From assembly GCF_022682495.2 (NCBI RefSeq), contig NC_071399.1, positions 51,638,873 to 51,702,872 of the forward strand: a DNA stretch of 64,000 nt. The letters are read 5' to 3'. The translations under genes were made by a program, and so were the position numbers. Below the pieces are notes generated by a model. It saw only the letters and a program-made list of their open reading frames with translations, was not told where the DNA came from and searched no databases. Shown here in pieces: positions 1 through 12,239 of the stretch; the stretch's first letter is position 1; every line of letters starts with the position of its first letter. This DNA comes from Desmodus rotundus (Eukaryota > Chordata > Mammalia > Chiroptera > Phyllostomidae).

Positions 1-563
1 GAAACTGAGAAGACCCAACAGTGAGGTAGAAGGAAAAGTGGAAGACAAAAAGTGATGAAGTGAACAATAGTTTCAAACACTTCTGATAGATCAAGTAAGA
101 TTTGAGCTGAGAATTGACTATTGGATTTAGCACAGTAAAAAACTTTGACAGAAGTGGAAGTGACAGTCTGATTAGAGTGATTTTATGAGAAAACAGGTGG
201 AAGGGAATGAGAGACAGCAAGTAAAGAGAACTCTTCAAAACCTCTTAATAGAGAAACAGGATCCATGAACTCATTTTTTAGAAGGAAAAAAATGCATTAT
301 ATTATTGAATGAAACATTTTTCTAAAACATGAATCCATATTTTTCTAAGAAGAATAAAGTGTATGTTCGCATAAAATAAAATTTGAAAGTACATATACCA
401 AAATATTCTTTTGGGGTGGTGGGGTTTTATGAATATTTTTTTTCTTATGTTTATTTTTACTTTCTATATTTTCAACAGTGAACACAGGCTACTTATAAAA
501 TTTTTTTAAAGGACTAAATGAAAGAAAACAAGGAACTAATCAGAGCTTTAAAAAAATGAGTCC
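1..563. other. Intron 3, no gene seen
   Basis: A/T-rich sequence. 60-250 has the feel of an ancient interspersed repeat that I cannot name. No exon signals matching DNAJC15. Confidence 0.5.
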
Positions 564-764
564 TGTGCCCTGGCTGGTGTGGCTCAGTGGATTGAGTGCC
601 AACCTGTGAACAGAAGGGTCACTGGTCCAATTCCCAGTCAGGGCACATGCCTGGGTTGGGGGCCAGGTACCCAGCTGGAGGCAAAGAGGCAACCATGCAC
701 TGATCTTTCTCTCCTCTCTCCCTCCCTTCCCCTCTCTCTAAAAACAAATAAATAAAATCTTTAA
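564..764 (+). mobile_element. VES SINE
   Basis: A tRNA-derived bat SINE: CCCTGGCTGGTGTGGCTCAG (A-box region), GGTCCAATTCCCAGTCAGGG (B-box region), then GGCCAGGTACCCAG, a CT-rich stretch and an A-rich tail. AAAAAATGAGTCC is repeated at 551-563 and 765-777. It belongs to the type with the GCCTGGGTTG...GGCCAGGT body. Confidence 0.95.
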
Positions 765-849
765 AAAAAATGAGTCCCAGGGAGCCAGATATACTAATTT
801 ATATTAGTTGCCCTCTTTGAACAGCTGTTATAAAATCTAATTGGTAATA

Positions 850-960
850 ATTCATTCAACAAACATTCTAGCACCTACTATGTGCTGGGAACTTTTTCAA
901 TGAGACAGGCCAAGTTCTGTCCTTCATCACCTAGATGATAATCTATCAACATACTAATGC
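850..960 (-). repeat. L2 3'-end fragment
   Basis: ATTCATTCAACAAACATTCT followed by CACCTACTATGTGCTGGGAA is the reverse complement of the L2 3' end. Confidence 0.75.
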
Positions 961-1792
961 TGCGAGGAATATAATGTCCTATTTCAAGTTTCAATTTAAA
1001 ATTTACAATTTAGTAGGAGAACAAACAAAAAAATTCCTCATGCCAAGTAGTGAAAGGAAAAAAGGAATCAAATGGTTTAAGTAATCATATTTACATGGAC
1101 AAATTATATATATATATATATATATATGGCACACATATACATGCACATACATACATACATACAGGGAGATATATAAAGGAATAAGGAATACACAGACAAT
1201 ATATATGGATAGGGGATTTAAAATAGCAGCTAGTTTAAGGTTTCTCTTGCAAGACCCAAATTTTTCCTAGATGTGTATCATATTCCCTGAAACTCTGTTG
1301 AGTTCCTTAGGGAGCTCCAAAATTTCAAATTTTCATAAACATAAACAAACATAACTTTCAAATAAACATAACTTCATGATGTTTCATGAACTGTCATTCA
1401 TACTATCATCACAAAACTTATTACCCCTAAAAGAAAGTACTTTATCTGAGCTTTTTTTTTAACTTTGTTTGCCCAGGTAGAAAGAAAAACTCAGAGAAGT
1501 CTACTTAAACACTAGCATCTGGATGAGGCTCTTATCCTAAAACACAGACCTACTTATGAGGAAGTCAATCAATCTGTACATATACAATCATTACAACTTT
1601 CCTAAAATAACTATATCATTTTGAGGATAGGAATTTAATATTTGGGGGCTTTATACAGAAAAGCAGAGAGAGGGGAAAAACTGCTCATGTTACTCAGCAC
1701 TTTTCTTCAGAAAAAAATCATGCCTTCTAAACTATATGATATTTAGGTTTTGCATTACATAATTTTAAATAGATTAAAAACTACCAGTTCTT
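961..1792. other. Intron 3, no gene seen
   Basis: A/T-rich, with the microsatellite at 1105-1165 and nothing else recognised. Confidence 0.5.
1105..1165. repeat. (TA)n and (CATA)n microsatellite
   Basis: About 21 bp of TA repeats followed by CACATATACATGCACATA and a run of CATA units. Confidence 0.9.
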
Positions 1793-1805
1793 AAAATATA
1801 TTATT

Positions 1806-3731
1806 TTTCGTTTAAATGTTATTGATTATGCAATTACAGTTGTCCCATTTCCCACCCTTTATTCACCTCTGCCCTGCAACCCCTCCCACCTGCATTCCCC
1901 CCACTTAGTTCATGTTCATGGGTAATACATTTAAGTTCTTTGGCTTCTACATCTCCTGTACTATTCTTAACCTCCCCCTGTCTATTTTGTACCTACCATT
2001 TATGCTTCTTATTCCCTGTACTTTTTTCCCCATTCTCCCCCATCCATGCCCCACCCCCCACTTCACTGATAACCCTCCATGTGATCTCCATTTCAGTGAT
2101 TCTATTCCTGTTCTAGTTGTTTCCTTAGTTCGTTTTTGTTTTTTTAGGTTTGGTTGTTAATAGCTGTGAGTTCGTTATCATTTTACTGTTCATATTTTTG
2201 ATCATCTTCTTTTTCTTAGATAAGTCCCTTTAACATTTCATATAATAAGGGCTTGGTGATGATAAACTCCTTTAACTTTACATTATCTGGGAAGTACTTT
2301 AACTGCCCTTCCATTCTAAATGATAGCTTTACTGGATAGAGTAATCTTGGATGTAGGTCCTTGTCTTTCATGACTTGGAACACTTCTTTCCAGCCCTTTC
2401 TTGCCCGAAAGGTTTCTTTTGAGAAATCAGCTGATAGTCCTTTGGGAACTCCTTTGTAGGGAACTGTCTCCTTTTCTCTCACTGCTTTTAAGATTCTCTC
2501 CTTATCTTTAATCTTGGCTAATGTAATTATGATGTGTCTTGGTGTGTGCTTCCTTGGGTCCAACTTCTTTGGGACACTCTGAGCTTCCTGGACTTCCTGG
2601 AAGTTTAATTCCTTTGCCAGACTGGGGACATTCTCCTCCATTATTTGTTCAAATAAGTGCTCAATTTCTTGTTCTTCCTCTTCTCCTTCTGGAACCCCTG
2701 ATTCAGATGTTAGAACATTTAAAGTTGTCCCGGACGTTCCCAAGCTCTCCTCATTTTTTTGAATTCTTGTTTCTCCATTCTGTTCTAGTTGAATGTTTGT
2801 TTCTTCCTTCTGCTACAAACTGTTGATTTGAGTCCGGGTTTCCTTCCCGTAACTGTTGGTTCCCTGTGCATTTTCCTTTATTTCACTTTTCATAGCCTTC
2901 ACTTTTTCCTCCATTTTGTGACCATATTCAATCATTTCTGTGCACATCCTGATTACCAGTTTTGAACTGTGCATCTGATAGGTAGGCTATCCCCCTTCAT
3001 CACTTAGTTGTATTTTTTTCTGGAGCTTTGATCTGTTCTTTCTTTTGGGCCATTTCTTTTGTCTCCGCAAGCCTGTTACATACATAGCAGGGTGCGGAGC
3101 CTTAGGTATTCTCCAGGGCAGGGCAACCCACAATGCTGTTTTGTGGCTCTGTATGTGGAGGAGGGGTCCAAGAGGGAACAATGCTGCTTGCTCAACTCTT
3201 GGCCGGCTTTCAGTCACTTCTGCTACCACAAGAAAATGGGGCCCTTCTGGTGCTGATTCCCAGGTGGGTGGTTTTGTGTATGTTCTAGGACCCTGTGGGT
3301 CTCTCCAGCAAACTCTCCTGTGAGGCTGGGAGTTTCTCCTGCAACTCAATCCCCACAGGTTTTTTCAGTCAGAGGTTTTGTTGCTTTATTTCCCCACGCT
3401 GGAACCCTGGGTTGTGTGGTCTGTCTCGTTCCCCAGGTGTTCCTCCCAGTTTATCTGCAATGCAAATGTGGGACCACTTGCTCCCCCAGCAGACACCCTC
3501 CCTGGTCCTCGCCACCTTGCCAGGTGTCCTTTCTGCCCTGGCTGCACGTCTCCGCCCCTCCTACCAGTCTGGATGAATGTTTCTCATTTAACTCCGTGGT
3601 TGTCAGACTTCCATACAGTTCGATTTTCTCTCAGTTCTGGTTGTTTCTAGTTTTTAAATTTGTTGTCCTTCTCTTGGTTGTGTGAGGAGGCACAGTGTAT
3701 CTACCCATGCCTTCATCTTGGCCGGAAGTCC
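1806..3731 (-). mobile_element. HAL1 (half-L1) retroposon, copy 1
   Basis: An ORF1-only relative of L1 on the minus strand, about 1.93 kb. It starts near TCCGGCCAAGATG (minus, about 3725) and ends in a G-rich 3'UTR and AATAAAATATATT-like tail at about 1806. It is bracketed by a 13-bp TSD with one mismatch: AAAATATATTATT at 1793-1805 and AAAATACATTATT at 3732-3744. It carries an L1-type ORF1 domain and no reverse-transcriptase sequence: 3'UTR follows ORF1 directly. This is the architecture of HAL1 elements, which depend on L1 ORF2p in trans. The second copy at 53290-55191 has the same layout end to end. Confidence 0.85.
2216..2743 (-). pseudogene. HAL1 ORF1 C-terminal half, open
   Basis: A 175-codon open frame on the minus strand encoding the RNA-binding half of an L1-type ORF1 protein. 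The core GVPEGEEEEQEIEHLFEQIM aligns with the GITEGEEEEQGIENLFEKLM of the L1 at 16884. HIIITLAKIKDKERILKAV and PRLLYPVKLSFRMEGQLKYF follow, and the frame ends KPLLYEMLKGLI. The upstream coiled-coil part is not open in the same frame, so an intact ORF1 is not present. No splice signals or host promoter are apparent, so I treat it as a transposon relic and not a host gene. Confidence 0.8.
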
Positions 3732-4105
3732 AAAATACATTATTGTTTAAATTAGTATCTGTGTAATGAGCAAGCACAAAACTATAACTCTGTATTCTTT
3801 GACCCCCCCCATAAAACATAACTATTGATAAAAGGCCCTTTCAAGCTTATAAATAATATACCAATATTACATTATATCAGGATATATAAATATAATGCAA
3901 TGCAGAACCATTTTGGCAAAGGTAATATTTAGACACATAAAAATAAGATTATTGTAATAAGGAACAGCAATATTATCAAAAAGACAAAGCAGGTGGTCAC
4001 ATTTTTCTAACAAAATTTCCAACAACAGAAACAATGGGATTCCACTAGTTTTATTATGCTATTTGATATTCACTCTGATCCTTATACATTATTTACATTT
4101 TTTCC

Positions 4106-7100
4106 TACTTTCTCTTTTATTGTTTATTCTACTACAGTTGTCCCAATTTTTTTCCCTTTGGCATCCCTCCATCCAGCCCACCCCTTTTGCCCACAGTCAA
4201 TCCCTTCTCCATTGTCCATTTCCATGAGTCATTCATACACATTTGTTGACTAATCCATTCCGATTCCTTCCACCATTTCCCCCTTTCCCTTCCTACAGCT
4301 ATTAGTCTGTTCCATAATTCCATGTCTCTGGTTCTATTTTTCTCATTAGTTTATTTTGTTCATTAGATTCCAGTGATAAGTGAGGTCATATGGTATGTCT
4401 TTTGCTGACTGACTTATTTCATTTACCATAATTGTCTTCAGTTCCATCCATACTGTAGTAAAGGTAGGAGGAACTCCTTCTTTCTTTCTGATGCATACTA
4501 TTCCACTATGTAAATGTATCATACTTTTTAAATCCACTCATATACTGATGGGCACTTGGGATGTTTCCAACAGTTGGCTATTGTAAATAGAGCTGCTATG
4601 AACACTGGGGTGCATAAATTATTCTGAATTGGTGTTTCAGGATTCTTAGGGTATACTCCCAGCAGTGGAATTGCTGGGTCATAAAGCAGTTCCATTTTTA
4701 ATTTTTTGAGGAAGTTCCACAGATGCTGCACCAGTCTACATTCCCACCAACAGTGTACTAGAATTCCCTTTTCTCCACATCCTCACCAGCACTCGTTTGT
4801 TGATTTATTAATGATGGCCATCCTGACAGGTGTGAGGTGATATTTCATTGTGATTTTAACTTGCATCTCTGTGATGGCTAATGATGTGGAGCATATTTTC
4901 ATATGTCTTTGGGCCACGTGTATGTTCTCCTCAGAGAAGTGTCTATTCAGGTCCTTTGCCCATTTCTTAATTGGGTCGTTTGTTTCCCTGGTGTTAAGTC
5001 ATATGAGTTCTTTATATATTTTGGAAATTAGCCCCTTATCAGTTATATCATTAGCAAACTGATATAGCATGAGTTATATCATCAATCTCTTATCAGTTAT
5101 ATCATTATAACTGATATCATTACATCAGTTATATCTTCCATATAATGGGTTCCCTTTTTCATTTTGATGGTTTCTTTAGCCACACAGAAACATTTCAATT
5201 TGATAGTCCCATTTGTTTATTTTTTCCTTTATTTCTCTTTATTTTATGACAATATAGGAGATATATTGTCATAAATATTGTTACATGGGATGTCTGAAAT
5301 TTTACTGCCTATGTTTTCTGCTAGGACTTTTATGTTATCATGACTTAAATTGAGTTTATTTTGGTGTATGGTGTAAGTTGGTGGTCTAGTTTCATTTTTT
5401 TTTTGCATGTACCAGTCCAGTTCTCCCAACAGTACTTATTGAAGAAACTGTTTTCACTCCATTGGATGCTCATACCCCCATTGATGAAGATTATTTGACA
5501 ATAGAGACCTGGGTTTATTTCTGGGCTCTCTATTCTGTTCCATTCATCTATGTGTCTGTTATTCTCTGAGTACAGGACTGTCTTGATTACAGTCGCCTTA
5601 TAGAACAGATTAATATCAGGTATTGTGGTCCCTCCAACTTTGTTCTTTTTTTTCAGGATTGCTTAGGCTATTCAGGGTGTTTTTTGGTTCCATATAAAAT
5701 TTTTTAAATATTTGTTCTAGATCTGTGAAGTTTGCCATTGGTATTTTAATAGGAATTGCATTGAATCTATAGAGTGTTTTGGGTAGTATGGACATTTTAA
5801 TGATGTTAATTCTTCTAATCCATGAATACAGTATATGCTTCCATTTATTTGTATCTTCCTCAATTTCTTTCTTCAGTGTTCTATAATTTTCCAAGTCTTT
5901 TAAAACCTTGGTTAAATTTATTCCTAGGTACTTTATTTTTCTTGTTGTCCCAGTAAATTGGATTTTTCTTTTTTAGTTTCTCTTTCTGATACTTCATTCT
6001 TGATATACATGAATGCCATCAATTTCTGAATATTGACTTGGTATCTGCTACTTTGCCAAATTCACTGATTAGGTCAAGTAGTTTTTTGGTGGCGACTATA
6101 TGGTTTTCTCTGTATTCTATCATGTCGTCTGTGATAATGACAGTTTTACTTCCTCCTTTCCAATTTGGATGATTTTTCTTTCTTCTGCTTGTCTAACTGC
6201 TGTGGCTAGAACTTCCAGGACTACGATGAATAAGAGTGGTGAATGTGGGCACCCTTGTCTTGTGCCTGATCTTAAGGGAAATGCTTTTAGTTTTTGCCCA
6301 CTGAGTATAATGTTGGTAGCAGGTCTCTCATATATGGCTTTTATTAAGTTGAGGTTTGCTCTCTCTATTCCCACTTTGCTGATTGTGTTTATCACAAATG
6401 GGTGCTGAATTTTATCAAATGGTTTTTCAGCATCTATTGATATGATCATGTGATTTTTGTCTTTCATTTTGTTTATGTGAAGTATTATATTTATTGATTT
6501 GTGAATGTTATACCATTCTTGCATCCCTGGTTTAAATCCCATTTGATCATGGTGTATGATCTGTTTAATGATTGCTGGATGTGGTTTGCCAATATTTTGT
6601 TGAGGATTTTATCGTTTATGTTCATCAGAGATACTGGCCTGTAATTTTCTTTCTTTGTTGTATCTTTACCTGGTTTTGGAATTAGGATAATACAGGCCTC
6701 ATAAAAAGAGTTTGGGAGTCTTCCCTCTTCTTAAATTTTTTGGAATAGTTTGAGAAGGATAGGTGTTATTTTTTCTTTGAATGTGTGGAAATACTGCCTG
6801 TGAAATCATCCAGTCCAGGGCTTTTGTGTCCTGCAAGTTTTTTGATTACTGCTTCAAATTTGCTAGTTTTTATCAGTCTATTCACGCTTTCTCCCTCTTC
6901 TTGATTCAGTTTTAGGAGATTCTATGTTTCCAGAAATTTGTCCATTTCACCTAGGTTATCTAGTTGCTTGGCATATAGCTGTTCATTGTAATTTCTTAAC
7001 AATACTTTGCATTTCTGTGGTATCAGTTGTTACTTCTCCTCTTTCAATTCTAATTTTATTTGGGTCCTCTTTTTTTCTTGATGAGTCTGGTTAAAGGCTT

Positions 7101-8130
7101 GTCAATTTTGTTTATCTTTTCAAGAACAAGCTCCTGCATTTATTGATTCTTTGGATTTTCTTTTAGTTTCTCTGTCACTTAATTGATCTCGATTATTTCC
7201 TTCCTTCTATTCACTCTAGGCTTTGTTTATTGTTGTTCCTCTAGTTCTTTTAGGTAGGGTTAGGTTGTTTATTTGAGTTTTTCTATTTTCTTTAGGTAGG
7301 CCTTACTTCTATGAACTCCCCTCTCAGGACTACCTTTGCTGTGTCCCATAGATTTTGTGCTGTTGTTCATTTTCATTTGTTTCCAGATATGTTGTGACTT
7401 CTTTCTTGATCTCATTGTTAACCCATTCATTATTTAGTAACATGTTATTCAGTCTCCATGTATTTGAAGGGTTTTGAGTTTTTTCCTTGAGGTTGGTTTC
7501 TAGTTTCAAGCCATTGTGATCTGAGAAGATGCTTGATATGATTTCAATTTTCTTGAATTTGTTAAGGCTTGATTTGTCTCCTACCATGTAGTCTATCTTT
7601 GAAAATGATACATGTGCATTTGAAAAGAATGTATACTTTGCTTTTTTGAGGTGGAAAGTTCTGTATATATCAGTTACGCCTATTTGATCTAGCATGTCAT
7701 TCAGTGCCACAATGTCCTTGTTGATTCTTTAGAAGATCTACCCATTGTTGACAATGGGGTGTTAAAATCCCCTATGATGACTGTATTGCTGTCAATCTCC
7801 TTCTTTAAGTCCTCCAAGATTTGCCTTATGTATTAGGTGCTCCTGTGTTGGGTGCATATATGTTTATAAGGGTTATATCCTCTTGTTGAACAACTCCCTT
7901 AAGTATTATGTAGCTACCTTCTTTGTCTCTTGTTATGGCCTTTGTTTTGATGTCTATTTTGTCTGATATAAGTATTCTGCCCCAGCTTATCTTTCATGCC
8001 CATTTGCTTGGAGTACTTTTTCCATCCCTTCACTTTCAGCCTGTGTAGATCTTTTGTTCTGTGGGTCTCTAATTGACAGCATATATGTGGATCATGTTTA
8101 TATTTGTATTTTCTATTCATAAAGTATATA
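4106..8130 (-). mobile_element. L1, 5'-truncated, antisense; ORF2 relics
   Basis: About 4.0 kb of L1 on the minus strand. Order from the 5' end: endonuclease at about 8110-7330 (HDPHICCQLETHRTKDLHRL, then [19 protein letters not shown]); reverse transcriptase at about 6542-6120 ([20 protein letters not shown], then [16 protein letters not shown]); C-terminal region at 5894-4346; 3'UTR and tail near 4106-4140. The 5' end is cut within the endonuclease, about 20-30 codons from the start of ORF2, and abuts the mariner element at 8131. Each domain is in a different frame, with many stops, so it is long dead. No convincing TSD was found. Confidence 0.85.
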
Positions 8131-8256
8131 CAGGGGTGGGCAAAAGTAGGTTTACAGTTGTTCATATGGAAAAATATATAATGAAAGAATAATAATATAA
8201 GAATAAACTGTGTTTTGTACACTCATAACTGTAAACCTACTTTTGCCCACCCCCTG
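8131..8256. mobile_element. 126-bp palindromic mariner-type miniature element
   Basis: Starts CAGGGGTGGGCAAAAGTAGG and continues TTTACAGTT; the right end reads the same on the other strand, with one extra G. The inverted repeats are therefore about 30 bp with a single indel. TA dinucleotides flank both ends (8129-8130 and 8257-8258), the target duplication of Tc1/mariner transposons. The 60-bp interior is A/T-rich and has no coding capacity. Non-autonomous elements with this terminus are known from vesper bats, though I cannot give a subfamily. It lies exactly at the 5' end of the antisense L1. Confidence 0.88.
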
Positions 8257-9628
8257 TATATATACAACAGAACTCAAAATCATTTTCCTTGTAAAATTAG
8301 CATTAAATGTTTTAGTGTCATATATTATCAAAGGATATGTATATGAAGTGAACCAAGTTACACAAAAGCTATTACCTATTTTACTCATTAGCTATTTTAC
8401 TTAGTCAGTAGCTTGAAATATAAAAGTCCCTCCAGACAACCAGAGAACTGTATCATTCCATAGTCTTATGAGAAGAAAAACATTTACCATAAACTGTAAT
8501 TTTTTATTTTGTAAAATAATTTATTTGATTTATAGAGCCACAGAAGGATGATTTTAATTAACATTATTTCCACGAATTTCCCTTAACCATAAACAATAGA
8601 AGTTCAATTAAAAAAAAAAAAAACTATATTCAAGTAAAAGGACAAATTCACATAAAGGAAAATAAAAGCCTCAAAAGAAGATCAATGACTTGGGTTTTTC
8701 CCCCAGGAAACACATTAGAAGTAATTAGACATTAGCTGAGTCAATAATATACATTAACACTTTTAAAAGCAAGCAAAAGGGTACTGGTTCAAAACAACAG
8801 ACTAAATAATACAGGTCTTTTGCTTTCCAAAATGACCTTGAAATGAGAAAACAATAAAACATTTTTATTTTTTACATATTTTGTTTTAAACAAATTTTAA
8901 ATAATAAAAATCCATAACAGGCCTATAAAACAAGAACGGGGCAAGTAGCAAACCAAAAGGTTTAGAGAAACGCCGGAAGACTGAAAACAGAGAAGATAGC
9001 ACATACAGAAAAGTCATAGCAGCCCAATCACCAGAGAAAAGAAAGATACACTTCTCAGAAATCAAGGAAAAAACACTGAATTCAGAGTTAACAAATAGAA
9101 AAAATAGTATCAGGGTACTTAATTAAACCAGAACAGCAGAGATAGACCATTCCTAACTCTATCAATACAGATCATAAGGAGCTTGCCACATGCTGCTTTA
9201 GCCCTCAGGTTAAAACAGAATCACATGCCTGAGTCGCATCTTACTGCAGGTGGCACAGGTCCCAAAAGAAACAAAGAGTACCAAGAGATCACATTTCAGA
9301 ACTCAGAAGGCTGGTGAGGGTAACACGAAGTACTCTGCTCCTGGACTCTGGTCCCAAGCCTGCCTCTGGGCTCCTTGCTTTGGAAGACATGATTACTGAC
9401 ATAGCCCATCTACGTACCCACAGACCATTGCAAATCCTCTCATTCAATTAAACTGCTGAAGCAAGCCTGCCAAACTGCTGAGGAAGGACATGCATATTAA
9501 TCAACTTGGTCCTCATAAACATAAATCAAAAACCAAGGATCATCAGACATTTAAACAAATCCAGTATCATGGCAGTGGTGGTTGGGAGGGGAACAGAACC
9601 AAGATGAACAACTAGGGCATGTGTTGAA
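8257..9628. other. Intron 3, no gene seen
   Basis: A/T-rich intron. No repeat family recognised with confidence between the mariner element and the SMIM26 pseudogene. Confidence 0.5.
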
Positions 9629-10092
9629 CCAGACCATGGCCTTGGTACTGACAGATGTCTGTGACCTACACATGGGGTACTTGGACCATGGTGGGCTCCT
9701 TAGTATTCTTTGGCTGGAAAAAGAGTAAGCCATTAGGTGATGAAATAGAACAAAAAGATGTCTCAACAAATAAAATCCCTGAGCCAACTGGTGAATTAGA
9801 GCAAAAGGATGAAAAAACAGAGTCCCTGAAAGGGTTCTATATAGGAAACAACCATCACATATAAAGATTTTGTTCCAGTTACTGACAAAATCCTCAACTA
9901 TTGAAAATCATGTACTGATGGCCCTGGACCAGAATAATGATTGACTACTGAAGTCTAAAAACTAGGACTTTGTTTCACCATATAAATTTGATAGATGTCT
10001 TTATTTCCATTTTATGTTTGTGAAAAATGTATACATTAAATTTTGCTATAAAATATTATCACTAATATTATGCAATAAATATATCTTTCTGG
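9629..10092 (+). pseudogene. SMIM26: SMIM26 processed pseudogene
   Basis: An intronless copy of SMIM26, a small mitochondrial membrane protein. From 9655 the frame reads MSVTYTWGTWTMVGSLVFFG, then an acidic linker and KGFYIG, matching the parent order MSVVYGIGTWSVLGSLLYYS ... KGFYVETV (human, from memory). After a one-base shift near 9845 it continues ETTITYKDFVPVTDKILNY, a TGA where the parent has Trp (9902-9904), then KSCTDGPGPE and a stop at 9935-9937. A 3'UTR follows, with AATAAA at 10074-10079 and a short A-run after 10092. The N-terminal dozen residues are also shifted. Loss of introns, poly(A) signal, frameshifts and a nonsense codon mark a retropseudogene. A TSD was not resolved. The linker is longer than in the human protein as I recall it. 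Confidence 0.78.
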
Positions 10093-10503
10093 AAAAAAGA
10101 TAAACAATTAACAATTGACTCTGAAGGAAGAAGATAAATTAGGAAACAGAAGAGAACTTAAAGTGTGAATTAATATCTTTAGAGATACTCAAATGAATAA
10201 CACATCCATAAAAGAATAAGTTCCTATGAGAAAGAAACAAGAAAAATTCTTAAATATTAAAAAATTATTGATGTAAAAAATTTAGTGGATAGACTGAATA
10301 ACCATTTAGACCATTTCTAAGGGCCAACATGGTGATCTGGAAAATAACCTCTGGAAATACTATGGAATGTAGAATGGAAAGACAAAGGAGATAGAAAAGA
10401 AGAGATAAAATGTTAAGAAACAAAAGGGATAGACTTAGGGGCCCAATATCTTTGTAATAAAGAGTTCTAGGAACAGAGAAGAAAGACAATAGAAGAAAAC
10501 ATC

Positions 10504-10882
10504 TGTGGTACATTTATGCAATGGAATACTACTCATCCATAAAAAAGAAGAAAATTTGGCCCTTTGCAACAGCATGGATAGACCTGGAGAACATTATGCT
10601 AAGTGAAATAAGCCAGTCAGAGAAAGACAAATACTGTGTGATTTCACTCATATGTGGAATCCAAAGAACAAACCAAACTAACAAGCAAAATAGATAGAGA
10701 GCAGGCTAACAACTCTGGGGTAGGGGATAGGGGGTAGAGGAATTGAGCAAAAGAAGGACTCATGGACACGGGCAACAGTGTGGTGAATGCTGGTGGACAG
10801 GGGTGGGTGGAGGTGGAAGAGGGTATAAGGGTGATAAATAGTAATGGGAAAAGTACTATAAAAATAAACTATTTTTAAAAAA
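10504..10882 (+). mobile_element. Old L1 3' end
   Basis: GGTACATTTATGCAATGGAA, TTTGCAACAGCATGGATAGA and GTGAAATAAGCCAGTCAGAG are the end of ORF2. A GGTGGGTGGAGGTGGAAGAG 3'UTR and A-rich tail follow. The flanks AGAAAACATCTG and AGAAAATCACTG may be a decayed target duplication. Confidence 0.82.
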
Positions 10883-11880
10883 GAAAATCACTGAAGGAAA
10901 ACCATAACGACAGACAATTTCATATAATTAAGGCTCACTAAGAATTTCTGTGAAATATCAGAACATTAATAATAAAGAGAAAACCCCCCAAATTGCAGAA
11001 TTAAACAAACAAAAATCACCAAAAGCTAAAACCAAAAGCAGAAGTAACAAAAGAAAAATTAAAAAAGGCTGTATACAAAGAAATAACACCAGGAAATCTG
11101 GCTGAGAGTCTGACAGTAGCAAAAAAATCTGGCTGTGAATATACAAGAAAGGATATACAAGGGCACGGAGATTCAATCTGAGCAGAGATGACTGTACTTC
11201 TCTAATACTGGTTCCACCAGATTCCAAGGAGCCAGCAGCTCAAATGATAATTAACAGTAAGGGCTAAAGAAATAAATTATTTAACAAAGAACTCAAAGCA
11301 TTTATCATCCGTGCATCCCATATGAAAAAATCCATGCATCCTATATAAAAGATTACTCTAGACAGTATTCCAGAAAAATGGAAAGAGAAAGAAAATGTTT
11401 GAGAAAAAGAAAAATGAGATTTAAGAACAAGATGATGTTAAAGTATAGAGGAAGCAAATAACATTTTAAGAAAAAAATTGATAATGAGATATTTCACTGC
11501 AAACTGCAAGAATTTTGTGAAAACAAGGCAAAATATACAAGACTCATATTTCTTAACTTGAAGCCCAGAAGGATAGGGACGGGGGCATGTATCATTTTTC
11601 TCACCTTAAGAAATGGAGTTGCCAGGTTCAGTATACCCAGGACAATCTCTTGAACTACTCAACCTTAAGTGTGAGCCTTCACAAAGCAGTGAAAATTTTC
11701 ATTTTCTTGCTCTCTCATCCTTTACAATGTTAAATAATGTAGTTGTACAAAACTTGGGAGTCTTCTATTTATGCTATAAATATATCTACTGAAGATCACC
11801 CTAATAGAAGATAAAAGATTTCTTAAATCTGCTCCATTTATTATATATAAACATATGGAAAGACATAAATAATGTTCATT
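10883..11880. other. Intron 3, no gene seen
   Basis: A-rich sequence between an L1 end and a VES SINE, without recognisable genes or repeats. Confidence 0.5.
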
Positions 11881-11890
11881 TAAAGAACTA

Positions 11891-12021
11891 GATCATGCAG
11901 GTAGCTCAGATGGTTAGGGCATCATCCCAATACACTAAGGTTGTGGGTTCGGTCCCCCATCAGAGCACATACAATAATCAACCGATGAATGCATAAATAA
12001 GTGGAACAACAAACTGATGTT

Positions 12022-12072
<51 letters not shown>

Positions 12073-12130
12073 CTCCACCTCCCCTCCTGCCTCCTTTCTC
12101 TATAAAATCAATCAATAATTTTTTAAAAAA
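11891..12130 (+). mobile_element. VES SINE with long (CT)n
   Basis: GTAGCTCAGATGGTTAGGGC, GGTTCGGTCCCCCATCAGAG and AATAAGTGGAACAAC mark the second VES type. It is followed by about 48 bp of (CT)n at 12022-12069. TAAAGAACTA is repeated at 11881-11890 and 12131-12140. Confidence 0.93.
12022..12069. repeat. (CT)n microsatellite
   Basis: About 48 bp of CT repeats with one G, within the VES SINE at 11891-12130. Confidence 0.95.
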
Positions 12131-12239
12131 TAAAGAACTAAAAAAAATAAAGAAAATAAAGAACTTTGTAAGCATTTCCTTTCCTATTAACTCTGTTTCA
12201 AGTTTCCATCATTTATTACCTGGACTATCTCAATGCCTT

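Noticed and set aside
570..640. tRNA-like A and B boxes
   Set aside because: Part of a VES SINE with a target duplication and tail, not a tRNA gene.
3295..3685. Overlapping 90-121-codon plus-strand frames
   Set aside because: They are antisense to the leader of HAL1 copy 1.
7914..8222. 102-codon minus-strand frame starting in the mariner element
   Set aside because: An accidental fusion of the mariner interior with L1 endonuclease sequence, not a gene.
12022..12069. Regulatory GAGA-type element
   Set aside because: The CT run is the normal pyrimidine-rich part of the VES SINE.
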